Of a DNA stretch of 33,319 nucleotides, positions 9,515 to 21,952 are shown piece by piece (the first letter of the stretch is position 1; every line of letters starts with the position of its first letter). Both the position numbers and the translations under genes were made by a program. This stretch comes from Haplomitrium mnioides. Taxonomy: Eukaryota > Marchantiophyta > Haplomitriopsida > Calobryales. Below the pieces are notes generated by a model. It was not told where the DNA came from and made no database searches. It worked only from the letters and a program-made list of their open reading frames with translations. Location of the stretch: assembly GCA_049999725.1 (NCBI GenBank), contig JBNGIS010032519.1, positions 1 through 33,319 of the forward strand, in the 5' to 3' direction.

Positions 9515-9778
9515 TGTTGAGACGGAATAAAGTGCAGAAAAAGCTCAAATTTTGGCAAATTCAAAACTCTATTTTGGCCTGAATCAGTTGTCTGTGATTA
9601 GGAAACCAAGGAGGGGTGCCCAAACCTGAACCAAATCCAGCCCAACACCCTCCTAAAACGCTCAAATAAACAAATTATCGGTCCCTCCCACAACAAGTAT
9701 CCCAAAAACCCTTATTTCGGCGCCTGCGGCAACGTGGGGTTGTGTTTTCAGCATAGCACCATAGCGGCAGGGCTCACA
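9515..9778 (+). repeat. Probable 3' LTR end of the composite element
   Basis: It starts TGTTGAG and ends GGCTCACA just before the right target duplication. It shares weak collinear blocks with the sequence from 2925. It contains tttcggcgcc near 9715. If the LTR instead begins at 9479 it is 300 bp. The right end is firm because of the duplication at 9779-9783; the left end is not. Confidence 0.45.
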
Positions 9779-9783
9779 ATTTC
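9779..9783. repeat. Target site duplication (atttc), right copy
   Basis: Matches 2920-2924 exactly and restores the minisatellite phase. Confidence 0.8.
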
Positions 9784-9834
9784 AATCTTCAGTCAGTCTT
9801 GGAAGATGAAACAATTCTATTTTCAATCAGCCTT

Positions 9835-12330
9835 GAAAGACGAAACAATTTAGTCTTAACTCAACCCTTGATAACAATACAATTCATTCTTCACTCAACT
9901 TTTAAAGATGATACAATGTCTTCCTTACTTGGCCTTGGAGGATGATACAATTTATTCTTCACTCACCTTGGAGGACTATACAATTCATTTTTCACTCAGC
10001 CTAGGAGAACGATACAATTCATTCTTCACTAAGCCTTCGGAGAGGATACAATTCATTTGTCTTTAAGCCTTGGGAGGCGATACAATTCCTTTTTCACTCA
10101 GCCTAGGAAGAGTATGCAATTTATTTTTCACTTAGCCTAAAAGGACAATACAATTCGTTCTTCAGCTAGCATTAGGAGACGATGCAATTCATTCTTCACT
10201 CAGCCTTGGAGTTTAATACATTTTATTCTTCACCCAGCCTTGGAGGATGATACAAATTATTCTTCACTCAACCTTGAAAGACATTACAATTCATTCTTTA
10301 CAAAGCTTTGGAAGACGATTCAATTTGTTTTCCACTTTGCCAAGTAAGATGATACAATTTATGCTTCACTAAGGCCTATAGGACGATTCATTTCATTCTT
10401 CGTTCAACCTTGGAAGACAATACGATTCAATCTTCACTCACCTTTGAAAGATAATACAATTCATTCTTAACTCACTGTTGGAAAATGATACAATTCATTC
10501 TTTACTAAGCCTTGGGAGATGATACAAAACATTCTTCATTCCGCTTTGAAAGACGATATAATTCATTCTTCACTCAGCATTGGAGGACGGTCACTATGCA
10601 ATTCATTCTTCACTCAATCTTGGAAGACGATACAGTTTATTCTTGACATATCTTTTAAAGATGATACAATTCAGTCTTCACTCACCATTCAGAGAGGATA
10701 CAATTCATTCTTCACAAAGACATTATATTTCAGTTTTCACTCGACTCTGGAAGACAAATACATTTCATTCTTCACTCCTTGTAAGATGATGTGACATTTC
10801 ATTCTTCACTAATCCTTGAAGGACGATACATTTCATTCTTCACTTAGCCTTGGAGGACAGTACAATTCAATCTTCACTCAACCTTGGAAAACAATACAAT
10901 TTATTCTTCCCTATGCCTTTGAAGATGACACAATTCATTCTTCACTCAGCTTAGGAAGACGATACAATTCATTCTTCACTTAATCTTGGAGGATGATACA
11001 ATTCATTCTTCACTCAGCCTTGGAAGACAAAACAATTCATTCTTCACTTAGCCTTTGAAGAGGATACAAATCATTCTTCACTCAACCTTGGAAGACGATA
11101 CAACTCATCCTTCACTCAGCCTTGTACGATGATCCAATTCATTCCTCACTTAGCCTTGGGAGACGACAAAATTAATCTTCCACTCAACCATGGATAATGA
11201 TGTATTTCATTCTTCACCTTGCCTTGGAATACAATACAGTTCAGTCTTCACCTGGAATTGGAAGAAGATACAATTCATTCTTTACTGAGACTTGGAAGAC
11301 AATACATTTTCTTATTCACTCATTCTTGGAAGATGATACAATTCATGTTTCACTCATTTTTGAAAGATGAGACAGCTCACTCTTCACTCAACCTAGGACG
11401 ACATTACAATTCATTCTTCACTCAACCTTGGAAGACAATACATCTCATTTTTCACTCAGCCTTGGAAGATAAGGCAATTTGTTCTTCACCAAGCCTATGA
11501 GGAGGATACATTTCATTCTTCATTCAACCTCAGAAGATGGTACAGTTTATTTTTCACTCAACCTTGGAGGACAATTCTTCATTCAACCTCGTCACTCACC
11601 CTTGGAAGATGATACAATTCAATCTTTACTCAGCCTTGGAAAACGATACAATTCATTCATCACTAAGCCTTGGAAGACGATACAAATCTTTTTTCACTCA
11701 ACTTTGGAAGAGGATCAGATTTATTCTCCACTCAAGCTTGGAAGTTGATACAATTCATTCTTCACTCAATCTTGGAAGACAATACAACTCATTCCTGACT
11801 CATCCTTGGAAGTCGATATACTTCATTCTTTACTTAGCATACAGAGAGGATATAGTTCATTCTTCACTCATGCTTGGAAGATGATACAATTCATTCTTCA
11901 CTAAGCCTTGTAAGATGATAAAGTTAATTCTTCACTTAGCCTTGTAGAACAATAAAATTCATTTTTCACTCAGCCTTTGAGGACGATGTATTTTGTTCTT
12001 CACTCTGCCTTAGAAGACAACACAATTTATTTTTCACTAGGCCTTGGAAGATTCTACAACTTATTCTTCACTTTGCCTTGGAGGACGATACATTTCAATC
12101 TTCAGTTAGCCTTGGAAGACAAAATAGTTATGTCTTTAGTTAGCCTTGCAAGACGAATCAATTTTGTCTTCACTTTGTTTTTTACAATGATAAAATTTAT
12201 TCTTCACTCAACTTTGAAAGACAATACAATTGTTTCCTTTGTTAACCTTGGAGGATGACACAATTTATTCTTAACTCACCTTAGAGGACGATACAATTCA
12301 TTCTTCACTCAGCCTAAGAGGACGATACAA
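9835..12330 (+). repeat. Higher-order copies within the minisatellite (about 2.2 kb apart)
   Basis: Non-consensus monomer series recur in order. Examples: the actttgccaag-taagatgat variant at about 10335 recurs at about 12647 and 19152; the ccttgtacgatgat then gggagacgacaaaat series at about 11120-11170 recurs at about 13320-13370; the acattatatttca variant at about 10723 recurs at about 12931. Offsets are about 2.2-2.3 kb. The array therefore grew partly by duplication of blocks of some 65 monomers. The boundaries given cover one such block approximately. Confidence 0.7.
11590..12130 (+). repeat. Block duplicated about 6.1 kb downstream
   Basis: The series containing gagaggatatag (11843), catgcttggaagatgat (about 11871), gataaagtt (about 11918) and cagcctttgaggacgat (about 11972) reappears in the same order and spacing at about 17945-18090. 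A related series starts near 13725. This supports segmental duplication inside the array in addition to the 2.2-kb spacing. Confidence 0.7.
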
Positions 12331-15300
12331 TTTATTGTTCACTTAGCCTTCAGAGAGGATACAATTCATTCTTTCTTAAGCCTTGGAGGATGATACATTT
12401 CCTTCCTCACTTAGCCTAGGAAGAGGAGGCAATTTATTTTTCACTTAGCCTTAGAGGACAATATAATTCGTTCCTCAGTCATCTTTGGGAGATGATACAA
12501 TTCATTCTTAACTCAGCCTTGGAATACAATACATTCATTCTTCACCCACCTTTGGAGGATGATACAATTCATTCTTCACTCGGCCTTGAAAGATGATACA
12601 ATTCTATCTTCACTAAGATTTGGAAGACAATTCAATTTGTTTTTCACTTTGTCAAGGAAGATGATGCAATTTATTCTTCCTTCAGGCGTGTAGGACAATT
12701 CATTTCATTCTTCACTCAGCTTTGGAAGACAATACGATTCAATCTTCACTCACCCTTGGAAGAAAATACAATTCATTCTTCACTAAGCCTTGGCAGATGA
12801 TACAAATCATTCTTCACTCAGCTTTGAAAGACGATATATTTCATTCTTCACATCTTTTGAAGATTATACAATTCATTGTTCACTTACCATTCAAAGAGGA
12901 TACAATTCATTCTTCACTAAGACATTATATTTCATTTTTCACTCTGCCTTGGAAGACAACACATTTCATTCTTCACTCACCATAGGAAGACGATACATTG
13001 CATTCTTCATTGAGCCTTGGAGGATGATACATTTCATTCTTCACTTAGCCTTGTAGGACAATGCAATTCAATCTTCACGCAGCCTTGAAAAACAATACAA
13101 TCAATTCTTTCCAAAGCCTTAGTAGACAACACAATTCATTCTTCACTCAGCCTAGAGAGACGATTTAATTCATTCTTCACTTAATCTTAGAAGACGATAA
13201 AATTTATTCTTCACTTAGCCTTGGAAGACGAAACAATTCATTTTTTACTCAGCCTTTGAAGAGGATACAATTCATTCTTCACTCAGCCTTGGAAGACAAT
13301 ACAACTCATCCTTCCCTCAGCCTTGTACGACGATGCAACTCATTCTTCACTTAGCCTTGGGAGACAACAAAATCAATCTTTCACTCAACCTTAGAAGACG
13401 ATGTATTTTATTCTTCACACTTCCTTGGAATACGATACCATTCAATCTTCACTCAAAATTGGAAGAAGACACAATTCATTCTTGACAGAGCCTTGCAAGA
13501 CAATATATTTTATTATTCACTCATCCTTGGAAGATAATACAATTCATGTTTCACTCATCTTTGAAAGTTGAGACAGTTCATTCTTCACTCAACCTAGGAT
13601 GACTATACAGTTCATTCTTCACTCAATATGAGAAGACAATATAGTTTATTTTTCACTTAGCCTTGGAAGTTGATACATTTTATTCTTCACTAATGCTTGC
13701 AAGGTGATAAAATTCAATCTTCACTCACCGTTGGAAGATGATACAATTAAATCTTTACTCATCTTTGGGAAATGACACAATTCATTCATCACTAAGCCTT
13801 GGAAGACGATGCAAATCATTCTTCACTAAATCTTGGAAGACAACACAATTCATTTCTCACTCATCTTTGGAAGTTGATACAGTTAATTCTTCACTGAGCC
13901 TTGGGAGACGATACAATTCATTCTTCACTCAGCCTTGGAAGACAATACAGTTCAATATTCACTCCTTTTTGGAGGATGACACATTGTGTTCTTCAGTCAG
14001 CCTTGGAAGAGGATGTGCTTTGCTCTTCACTTAGCCTCGGAAGACAATACAATTTATTCTTCATTCAGCCTTGAAAGATGATGCATCTCATTCTTCACTA
14101 TGCCTTGGAAGATCATACAAATCATTCTTTACTCATCCTAGAAGACGATATAGCTCATTCTTCACTCAGCCTTGGAGGACGATACATTTCATTCTTCACT
14201 TTGCCTTGGAAAACCATACAATTCAATCTTTAAACAACCTTGGAAGATGATACAATTTATTCTTTACTTTGCCTTGGAAACGATACAATTCAATCTTAAC
14301 TAAGCTTTGGGAGACAATACAAATCAATCTTCACTTACCCTTGCAAAACGATACAATTCATTCTTAACTTAGCATTGGAAGACTATACAATTCATTCTTC
14401 ACTCAATCTTAGAAGGTGATACAATTCATTCTTCACTCATCCTTGGAAGATGATGGAATTTATTTTTGAGTTAGCCTTATGAGAGGATACCATTTGTTCT
14501 TCACTAAATCTTGGAAGACAATACATCTCATTCTTCACTTAGCTTTGTAAGACGATAGAATTCATTCTTCACTAAGCCTTTCAAAGCGATAAAATTCATT
14601 TTTCACTCAGCCTTGAAAGACAATATATTTCATTCTTCACTCTCTCTTGGAAGACGATACATTTCATTCTTCACTCAGCCTTGGAAAACAATACAATTTA
14701 TTCTTCCCAAAGTCTTGGAAGACAATACAATTCATTCTCCACTCAGCCTAGCAAAACGATACAATTCATTCTTGACTCAATCTGGGAAGAGGATAGAATT
14801 CATTCTTCACTCAGCCTTGGAAGATGATACAATTCATTCTTCACCGATCCTTTGGAGAGGATGCAATTCATTCTTTACTTATCATTGGAAGGTGATACAA
14901 TTCATTCTTCACTTAGCCTTTTAAGATGTTACAATTCATTCTGCACTTAGCCTTGAGAGACGATGAAATTCATTTTTCACTCAATCTTGGAAGACGATAT
15001 ATTTCATTGTTCACTATGCTTTGGAAGACGATGCAATTCATTCTTCACCTAGCCTTGCAAGATAATGCAATTCATTCTTTACTCAGTCTTGGAGGACAAT
15101 ACATCTCTTTCTTCACTGAGCTTAGGAAGACCAGACAATTCATTTTGCACTTTGCCTTGAAAGATGAGACAATTCATACTTCACTATACCTTGGAAGACG
15201 ATATATTTCATTCTTTACTCAGCCTAGGAAAACGATGTCATTCATTCTCCACTAAGCCTTGGAGAACAATACATTTCACTCTTCACGGAGCCTTGGAAGA

Positions 15301-18300
15301 CAATACAACTCATTCTTTACTCACCTTTGGAAGATGGTATAGTTCCATTCTTCACTCACCTTTGGAAGACAACACAATTCATTCTTCACTCAGTCTTGGA
15401 AGACGATACAATTCATTCTTCACTCAATCTACGAAGACAATAGAATTCATACTTCACTCAACCTTGGAGGACGATAAATATTGTACTTCACTCAGCTTTG
15501 GAAGACGGCACAATTTATTCTTCACTCAGCCTTGGAAACTTTGCAATTCATTCTTCACTTGGCCCTCAAAGACGATACAATTCAACATTAACTCACTTTT
15601 GGAGGATGATACATTTTATTCTTTAGTCAGCATTGGAAGAGGATTCGATTCATTCTTCACTTTGCTTTGGAAGACAATACAATTCATTCTTCACTCAGGT
15701 TGCGAGGATGATACATATCATTCTCCACTCAGCCTTGGAAGATGATAACTTTCATTCTTCACTCAACCTAGGAAGACTACATAATTCATTCTTCACTCAT
15801 CCTTAGACAAAGATACATTTCATTCTTCACATAGCATTGGAAAACGATACAAATCATTCTTCACTCAACCTTGGAAGACAATACATCTCTTTTTTCACCT
15901 ACCCTTAGAAGATGAGGCAATTTGTTCTTCAATGTGCCTAGGAGTACGATACAATTCACTCTTCACTCAACCTTGAAAGACGATACATTTTATTTTTCAC
16001 TCAGCCTTGGAGGACGAAACATTTCATTCTTCACTCATCCTTGGAAGATAATACAATTCAATCTTCACTCACCCTTGGAAGATGATACAATTCAATCTTC
16101 ACTCACCCTTGGAAGATGATATAGTTCATTCTTTACTCAGTCTTGGAAAACAATGTACCTTATTCTTCACTAAGCCTTGGGAGAAGATACAAATCATTCT
16201 TCACTCAAGTCTTTGAAGACGATCCAATTCATTCTTCACTCAACCTTGTAAGATGATACACTTAATTCTTCACTGAATCTTGGAAGACAATACAATTCAT
16301 TCCTCGCTCATCCTTGGAAGTCGATACAATTTATTCTTCACTGAGAAATCCAAGACGATACAATTCATTCTTCACTCAACCTTGGAAGACAATGCAATTC
16401 ATTCTTCACTCAGCCTTGTAAGATGATACAATATTCTTCACTCAGCCTTGGGAGACGATAGAACTTATTTTTCACCCAGCCTTGGAAGATAATATATATT
16501 TTACTATTCACTCTCCCTTGAAAGACAATACAACTAGTTCTTCATTGAGCTTTGGAAGAGGATACAATTCATTCTTTACTCAGCCTTGGAGGACAATGCA
16601 TTTCATTCTTCACTCAACCTTAGAAGACGAGACATCTCATTTTTCCCCCACGCTTGGAAGATGAGGCACTTCATTCTTCACTCATCTTAGAAGAATGACA
16701 CAATTTAATCTTCACTCAACCTTGGAAGACAATACAATCTATTCTCCACTCAGCTTTGGAGGAGGTTACAATTTGTTCCTACGTTAGTCTTGGGAGATGA
16801 TACAGTTCATTCTTCACTCTGCCTTGGAGGACAAACTATTTCATTCTTCACTCAGCCGTGAAAGACAATAGAATTCATTCATCACTCACCCTTTGGAAGA
16901 TGATACAAATCATTCTTCACTTTGTCTTGGAAGATGATACATTTCATTCTGCACTCAGCCTTGGAAGTAGATACAATTCATTCTTCACTCAGCCTAGGAA
17001 GACAATAGAATTATTTCCTCACTCATCCTTGGAGGACAATACATTTCATTTTTCACTCAGCCTTGAAAAACCATACAGTATTCTTCAGTCAGCAATGGGA
17101 GACGATACAATTCATTCTTCACTCAGCCTTGGAAGACGATACAATTCAATATTCACTCAATTTTGGTGGACGATACAATACATTCTTTGCTGAAACTTGT
17201 AAGAGGATACAATTTATTCTTCCCTCGGCCTTGGAAGACAATGGAATACACTCTTCAATCAGCCTAGGAAGACCATACAATTCCTCTTCACTCAATCTTA
17301 GAGGACGGTACATGTCATTCTTCACTTAGCCTTGGAAGATGATACAACTCATTCTCCACTCATCCTTGGAAGATGATATATTTCATTCTTCACTCAACCT
17401 TGGAAGCGATACAATTCATTCTTCACTTAGCCTTGGAAGAAGATACAATTCATTCTTCACTGAGCCTTCAAAGACGGTACATCTCATTCTTTCTTCAGGG
17501 TTGGAAGAGGATGCAATTCAATTTTCACTCAGCCTTGGAAGACGACAAAACTCATTTTTAACTCAGCCTTGGAAGACGATACAATTCATTCTTCACTGAA
17601 CCTTTGGAGAGGATGTAATTCATTCTTCACTTATCATTAGAAGAAGATACAATTCATTCTTCACTAAACCTAAGAAGACAATACACTTTATTTTTCACTC
17701 AGCCTTGGAGGATGATATATTTCGTTCTTCACTCATGCTTGCAAGATGATAAATTCAATCTTCACTCACCTTTGGAAGATGATGCAATTCAATCTTTACT
17801 CAACCTTGGAAAACGACACAATTCATTCATCACTAAACCTTGAGAGACGGTACAAATCATTCTTCACTCAATCTTGGAAGACGATACAATTCATTCCTCA
17901 CTCATCTTTGGAAGTCCATACAGTTCATTCTTCACTGAGCATATAGAGAGGATGCAATGCATTCTTCACTCATGCTTGGAAGATGATACAATTCATTCTT
18001 CAGTAAGTCGTTTAAGACGATAAAGTTCATTCTTCATTTAGCCTTGTAGGACAATAAAGTTCATTTTTCACTCAGCCTTTGAGGACGATATATTTCATTT
18101 TTCACTTTGTCTTGGAAGACAATACAATTCATTCTTCACTAAGCCTTGGAAAAAAATAAAATTCGTTCTTCACTCAGTCTTGGTGTATGATACATTCCAA
18201 TCTTCAATCAGCCTTGGAAGACGAAACAATTTTGTCTTCACTCAGCCTTTGATAATGATACAATTCATTCTTCACTCAACTTTCGAAGACAATGCAAGTT

Positions 18301-20326
18301 TTTCTTTACTTAGCCTTGGAGGATGATAGAATTCATTCTTCACTCACCTTGGAGGACAATACAATTCATTCTTCACTCGGCCTAGGAGGACGATGCAATT
18401 CATTCTTCATTAACCCTTCGGAGAGGATACAAATCATTCTTTTTTAAGCTTTGGAAGACTATATGATTCCTTCTTCACTCAGCCTAGGAAGGGATGAAAT
18501 TTATTTTTCACTCAGCCTGGGAGGACGATACAATTCATTCTTCTGTGAGCCTTGGAAGACAATGCAATTCATTCTTCACTCAGCCTTGGAATACAATACA
18601 TTTTCATCTTCACTCAACCTTGGAAGATGATACAATTCATTTTTTAGTCACCCTTGGAAGATGAAACAAATCATTCTTCACTCTAGCTTGGAACAGGATA
18701 TATTTCATTCTTCTTTCAGCCTTGGAAGACGATGCAGCTCATTCTTCAGCCTTGAAAAACAATACAACTTATTCTCCACTGAGCCTTGGAGGATGATGCA
18801 ATTCATTCTTCCCTCACCTTGTAGGACCATACACTTCATTCTTCACTTAGCCTTCGGAGAGGATACAATTCATTCTTTTTTAAGCCTTGGAAGATGATAC
18901 AATTCCTTATTCACTCAGCCTAGGACGAGGATGCAATTTATTTTTCACTAAGCCTTGGAGGACGACACAATTCGTTCTTCAATGAGCCTTGAGAGACAAT
19001 ACAATTCATTCTTGTTTCAGCCTTGGAGTACAATACATTTCATTCTTCACCGAGCCTTGGAGGATGATACAATTCATTTTTCACTCAACCTTGAAAAACA
19101 ATACAATTCATTCTTCACTAAGCTTTGCAAGACGATTCAATTTGTTTTTCAGTTTGCCAAGGAAGATAATGTAATGTATTCTTCTTTCAGCTATATAGGA
19201 TGATTCATTTCATTCTTCACTCATCCTTGGAAGACAATACGATTCAATCTTCACTCACCCTTGGAAGATAATTGTCATAGCACAAGGGCAAGCATACTGG
19301 TCAATATGCGAGGATCTTGGATCGTTCCTACCAAGGATCTAAGCTATAAGTGTTATATTGTCACTATTTCACCACTTCAAGTCAGTTAAGGTTGACTGTA
19401 ACCTTTAGACCAGCCTTTCTGCTGATATGTCCTCACTCTCTTACTCTTTTCCAACCCACAACCCAAGGAAAAACAAACTCTCAAGCACTAGTAGGTAAGA
19501 TTTAAACCCTTCCTCATGAGCGGGCACTCATTCATATGTCCCTTCTCAGAACACAAGCAATGCCCTTCTCGATTTCAGGTACTCACCTCCATTCCTACCC
19601 TCAAGCCTGCTCTCGCAGCTGAATCACAACCGATGTCACTCCTTCATGAGTCTCCTTTCTCCTCAGCATTGCTCCTCCAATCACTTATAGTGAGTCCTGA
19701 CTTCAATGCACATCACCATTAATCCACCTACAGGTCTGAATTGTGCTCCAGCCAGGTTAGAAGCCTATAGAACTAAGACACACACAAGCATATTTTTGTA
19801 GGCAATTTTTAAGTTAGAATCTCAAGAGGTCACTCCTCCTCATCTTGTTGTCTCTCAGCCAAGAAGTTCAGCACCCCTCTCTCAAACCCTGAACACTCAC
19901 CCACTAGACCTCCACTCCTACATGAATAGGATTAGTTCTCTCTTACACAAACTCCTAATACTACATGCAATGTTCAAGGCTACCCCACCTTGCAACATTC
20001 ATGGCTACTAGATCTTAAATCTACCCAACAGATTCTGAACCTCTGCTCACTTCCTTGAATTCAGAGAAGGCACTTCTTTTTTGACTACAACACATTCATG
20101 AATTTTCCTCTACTCTAACATTCACCAATTCAGATGTTCTTCCCCTTTTTAGCATTCATACATTCAAAGCACCAAGAGACATTCCATCCTTTTCAATCCA
20201 AATAAAAATCCAAATTTCTTTACTTAAGAGATTCAGAATTCAGATCCAACAATACTAGAATTCTTGAATTGCAAAGGTGAGTGGCTACTCTCCATCAATT
20301 CTTTCTCTCTTTCCTACACATGAGAG

Positions 20327-20342
20327 CTCTCTCTCTCTCTCT
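20327..20342 (+). repeat. (CT)8 microsatellite
   Basis: Eight CT units within the minus-strand LTR. On the minus strand it is a GA repeat downstream of the TATA element, a position typical of a retroelement or plant 5' leader. Confidence 0.85.
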
Positions 20343-20430
20343 TCCACAATCTCATTTGCAACTATCCACTCACAAGGAGGATAACTTCCAAAACAGCAGT
20401 TATCCCCTCCCACTGATCACTACTAACATT

Positions 20431-20440
20431 CTATATAAGA
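20431..20440 (-). promoter_or_regulatory. Candidate TATA element of the minus-strand LTR
   Basis: The minus strand reads tcttatatag; the plus strand reads ctatataaga, also TATA-like, so the element alone does not set direction. The minus assignment follows from the adjacent polypurine tract and the LTR ends. Confidence 0.35.
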
Positions 20441-20639
20441 ACCTACTAGTCTGCATCTAACTACTTTCATATGAACTTCTACACTATTAATCTAACTTAC
20501 AACTAGTCATAGTAACCAAACCCACAATCCAGCTGTTATCAACTGACATACAAGCACTAATCTACAGGTAATCACTTAAAACTGACATTCTAACTAAATA
20601 CTAACACCTTACTTCACCCAAAACTAGATCTACAAAACA

Positions 20640-20648
20640 CCTCCCCAT
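20640..20648 (-). promoter_or_regulatory. Candidate polypurine tract (minus strand)
   Basis: The minus strand reads atggggagg directly before the LTR start TGTTTTG. This places the LTR as the 3' LTR and the element interior to the right (higher coordinates). Confidence 0.5.
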
Positions 20649-20863
20649 AACAACCTTCATATGATTCAGTTGGGAATGCTCTTTTTCTCCCTAAGTGTCG
20701 AGCATGTTTCCTATAAGAACCTTACAAGGCTCCCCTTCGCTAACTCGATGTAAGAACTCCCTCGTAAGTTCGATTTTCACTATTTGAATAGCTCCATATA
20801 AGAACAATGCATAAGCTCCCTTGAGAGCTAGGAACTCCTTCGTAGCATCGCGACAACCGCTCA

Positions 20864-20925
20864 TGCTTTCCTGCGTCGGGGACCTCTGTGCCAATGCTTT
20901 CCTGCGTCGGGGACCTCTGTGCCAA
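20864..20925 (+). repeat. Exact 31-bp tandem duplication
   Basis: The 31-bp unit beginning tgctttcctgcgtcgggg is present twice without mismatch (20864-20894 and 20895-20925). Perfect identity suggests a recent event compared with the decayed surroundings, or an assembly artefact. Confidence 0.9.
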
Positions 20926-21715
20926 CGGTCTTCTGTCAAACACCTCCTCGTAGGGATGTTCACAGCCTCTCTTTATTCGAATACTTTCTCACAACATCCA
21001 TTCTTTGCTCATGAGAAGACTCGCGAGGGTCTTCCTTCACGCACACTAAATCTGTCTTCGCAGGTCGATTCTTCGTAGCAGATCGTTTTCTCGCAGGCCT
21101 TCTTTCATAGGCCGACTCTTCGCATGGACCATTCGCAATTGGCCGATCCTCGTAGCAGGGCATTCGTAGCCTCTTCATTATAGCAACCTCCTCACCGCTG
21201 CAGAGTCGCTGAGGCCTCCTTTCGGACTTCATTCGTGCTCAGAACCTTCCAAACACTTCCTCACAGATCGATTCCTTCTTCAAAGCTCGATTTGTGCAGC
21301 TGATCAATTTCTCCTAGCAGGCTATCAACGCAGTTGGTCGTTAGCACAGGGCCAATTCAAGATCGTTGTCGCCCCTTCCTTGAGCGCCTTGCGGATACTA
21401 TATCCACGGTGTCTCAATGTTTACCATTTTCTAGATCCTGCTTCCTCCCAAAAATCGCGATCAATGTTCACTTCACTTCTCCAGAGCTTATAGATGGCTC
21501 ATTCCTTCCCCTCTGATGAACACCTCAGCCATGACTTCTGATTGTTGCTCCAGCTCTAGACTGGTTCAACTTCAACAATTTCCTCCCGAACCTCCATTCC
21601 TCGATGAATAATTCTTCACAGTCCATAACGAAAAACACAAAGGAGTGTTGATGTCTCCGCGCTGGTCTCCGCAGCCTAGGAAATTAGTCCCATAAATTTC
21701 CCCCCACCACATGGA

Positions 21716-21737
21716 GTTATATATACGTTATATATAC
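21716..21737 (+). repeat. Exact 11-bp tandem duplication
   Basis: gttatatatac is repeated twice head to tail. It has a TATA-like composition but no gene follows. Confidence 0.85.
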
Positions 21738-21952
21738 TGGTTAAGCACCTTAACTTCTTTAGAGAGGCTTACCCTTATCGGGTATAAGACAACAAATTAT
21801 TCATCTGACCTTGGGCGGACCTAGCTCAGGGCATAAGGCTGGCTGTTCTCCAAGTATTTGGATTAGATCATAGAGTATTAAGCTCAACTTAGATTATAGG
21901 GGTTTAGCTTAGCCTTCCACAATTAGATTAGTTTTATTTATTATTTATATTA

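Larger units (their letters stand above)
2925..9778 (+). mobile_element. Composite LTR retroelement inserted in the minisatellite
   Basis: The 6.85-kb block starts TGTCGG and ends CTCACA, giving TG...CA ends, and is bracketed by an exact 5-bp duplication within the minisatellite. Its two ends share weak collinear similarity (tcaaatttt, ggcct, gatt and gtgcccaaa at nearly constant offset of about 6.6 kb), as expected of an old LTR pair starting at 2925 and near 9515. Inside are a Ty3/gypsy RT-region fragment (7923-8201), a possible gag fragment (8373-8561) and a purine tract (9466-9476), all on the plus strand. RT lies before the possible gag, and a 100-N gap and LTR-like sequence near 6.8-7.9 kb are present, so it is probably a nested mosaic and not one clean element. 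Confidence 0.65.
9779..19272 (+). repeat. 34-bp minisatellite array, main block
   Basis: About 9.5 kb, near 280 degenerate monomers. Spacing is 34 bp wherever monomers are clean, for example ttgg at 14647 and 14681. A typical monomer joins cattcttcactcagcc, ttggaagacgatacaa and tt. Because 34 leaves remainder 1 on division by 3, a plus-strand frame passes through all three phases of the monomer, and none contains a stop, so the consensus encodes an endless 34-residue repeat (elements such as HSSLSLGRRYN, SFFTQPWKTIQ, FILHSALEDDTI). Real frames reach 193 codons (15164-15745) before a mutation stops them. The minus strand has a stop in the unit. No promoter, start context or codon-level constraint is visible, so I treat the array as non-coding. 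Confidence 0.95.
19273..20639 (-). repeat. Long terminal repeat, minus-strand Ty3/gypsy-like element
   Basis: Read on the minus strand, the block starts TGTTTTGTAG (20639) and ends GCTATGACA (19273), and the 34-bp array begins at the next base. A purine tract lies directly before its start. Its minus-strand 3' end carries a run resembling the U5 end I associate from memory with plant Tat/Athila-type Ty3 elements (a taggaacgatcc-like block, then gaccagtatgcttgcc). A TATA-like element lies about 205 bp from the start and a GA-repeat leader follows. At about 1367 bp it is a plausible LTR length for such elements. No second copy is in the window. The small plus-strand frame at 19516-19722 has no recognised domain. 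Confidence 0.6.

Noticed and set aside
15164-15745. 193-codon frame in the minisatellite as a repeat protein gene
   Set aside because: All three phases of the 34-bp monomer lack stops, so long frames are expected without coding; neighbouring monomers are broken by random stops and there is no promoter or stable start.
9779-19272. CRISPR-like array of ~34-bp repeats
   Set aside because: Monomers are directly adjacent with no unique spacers, diverged, and in a eukaryotic retroelement context.
21808-21850. tRNA or SINE-like A box (tagctcagg)
   Set aside because: Only a partial A-box match; no B box or cloverleaf could be found downstream.
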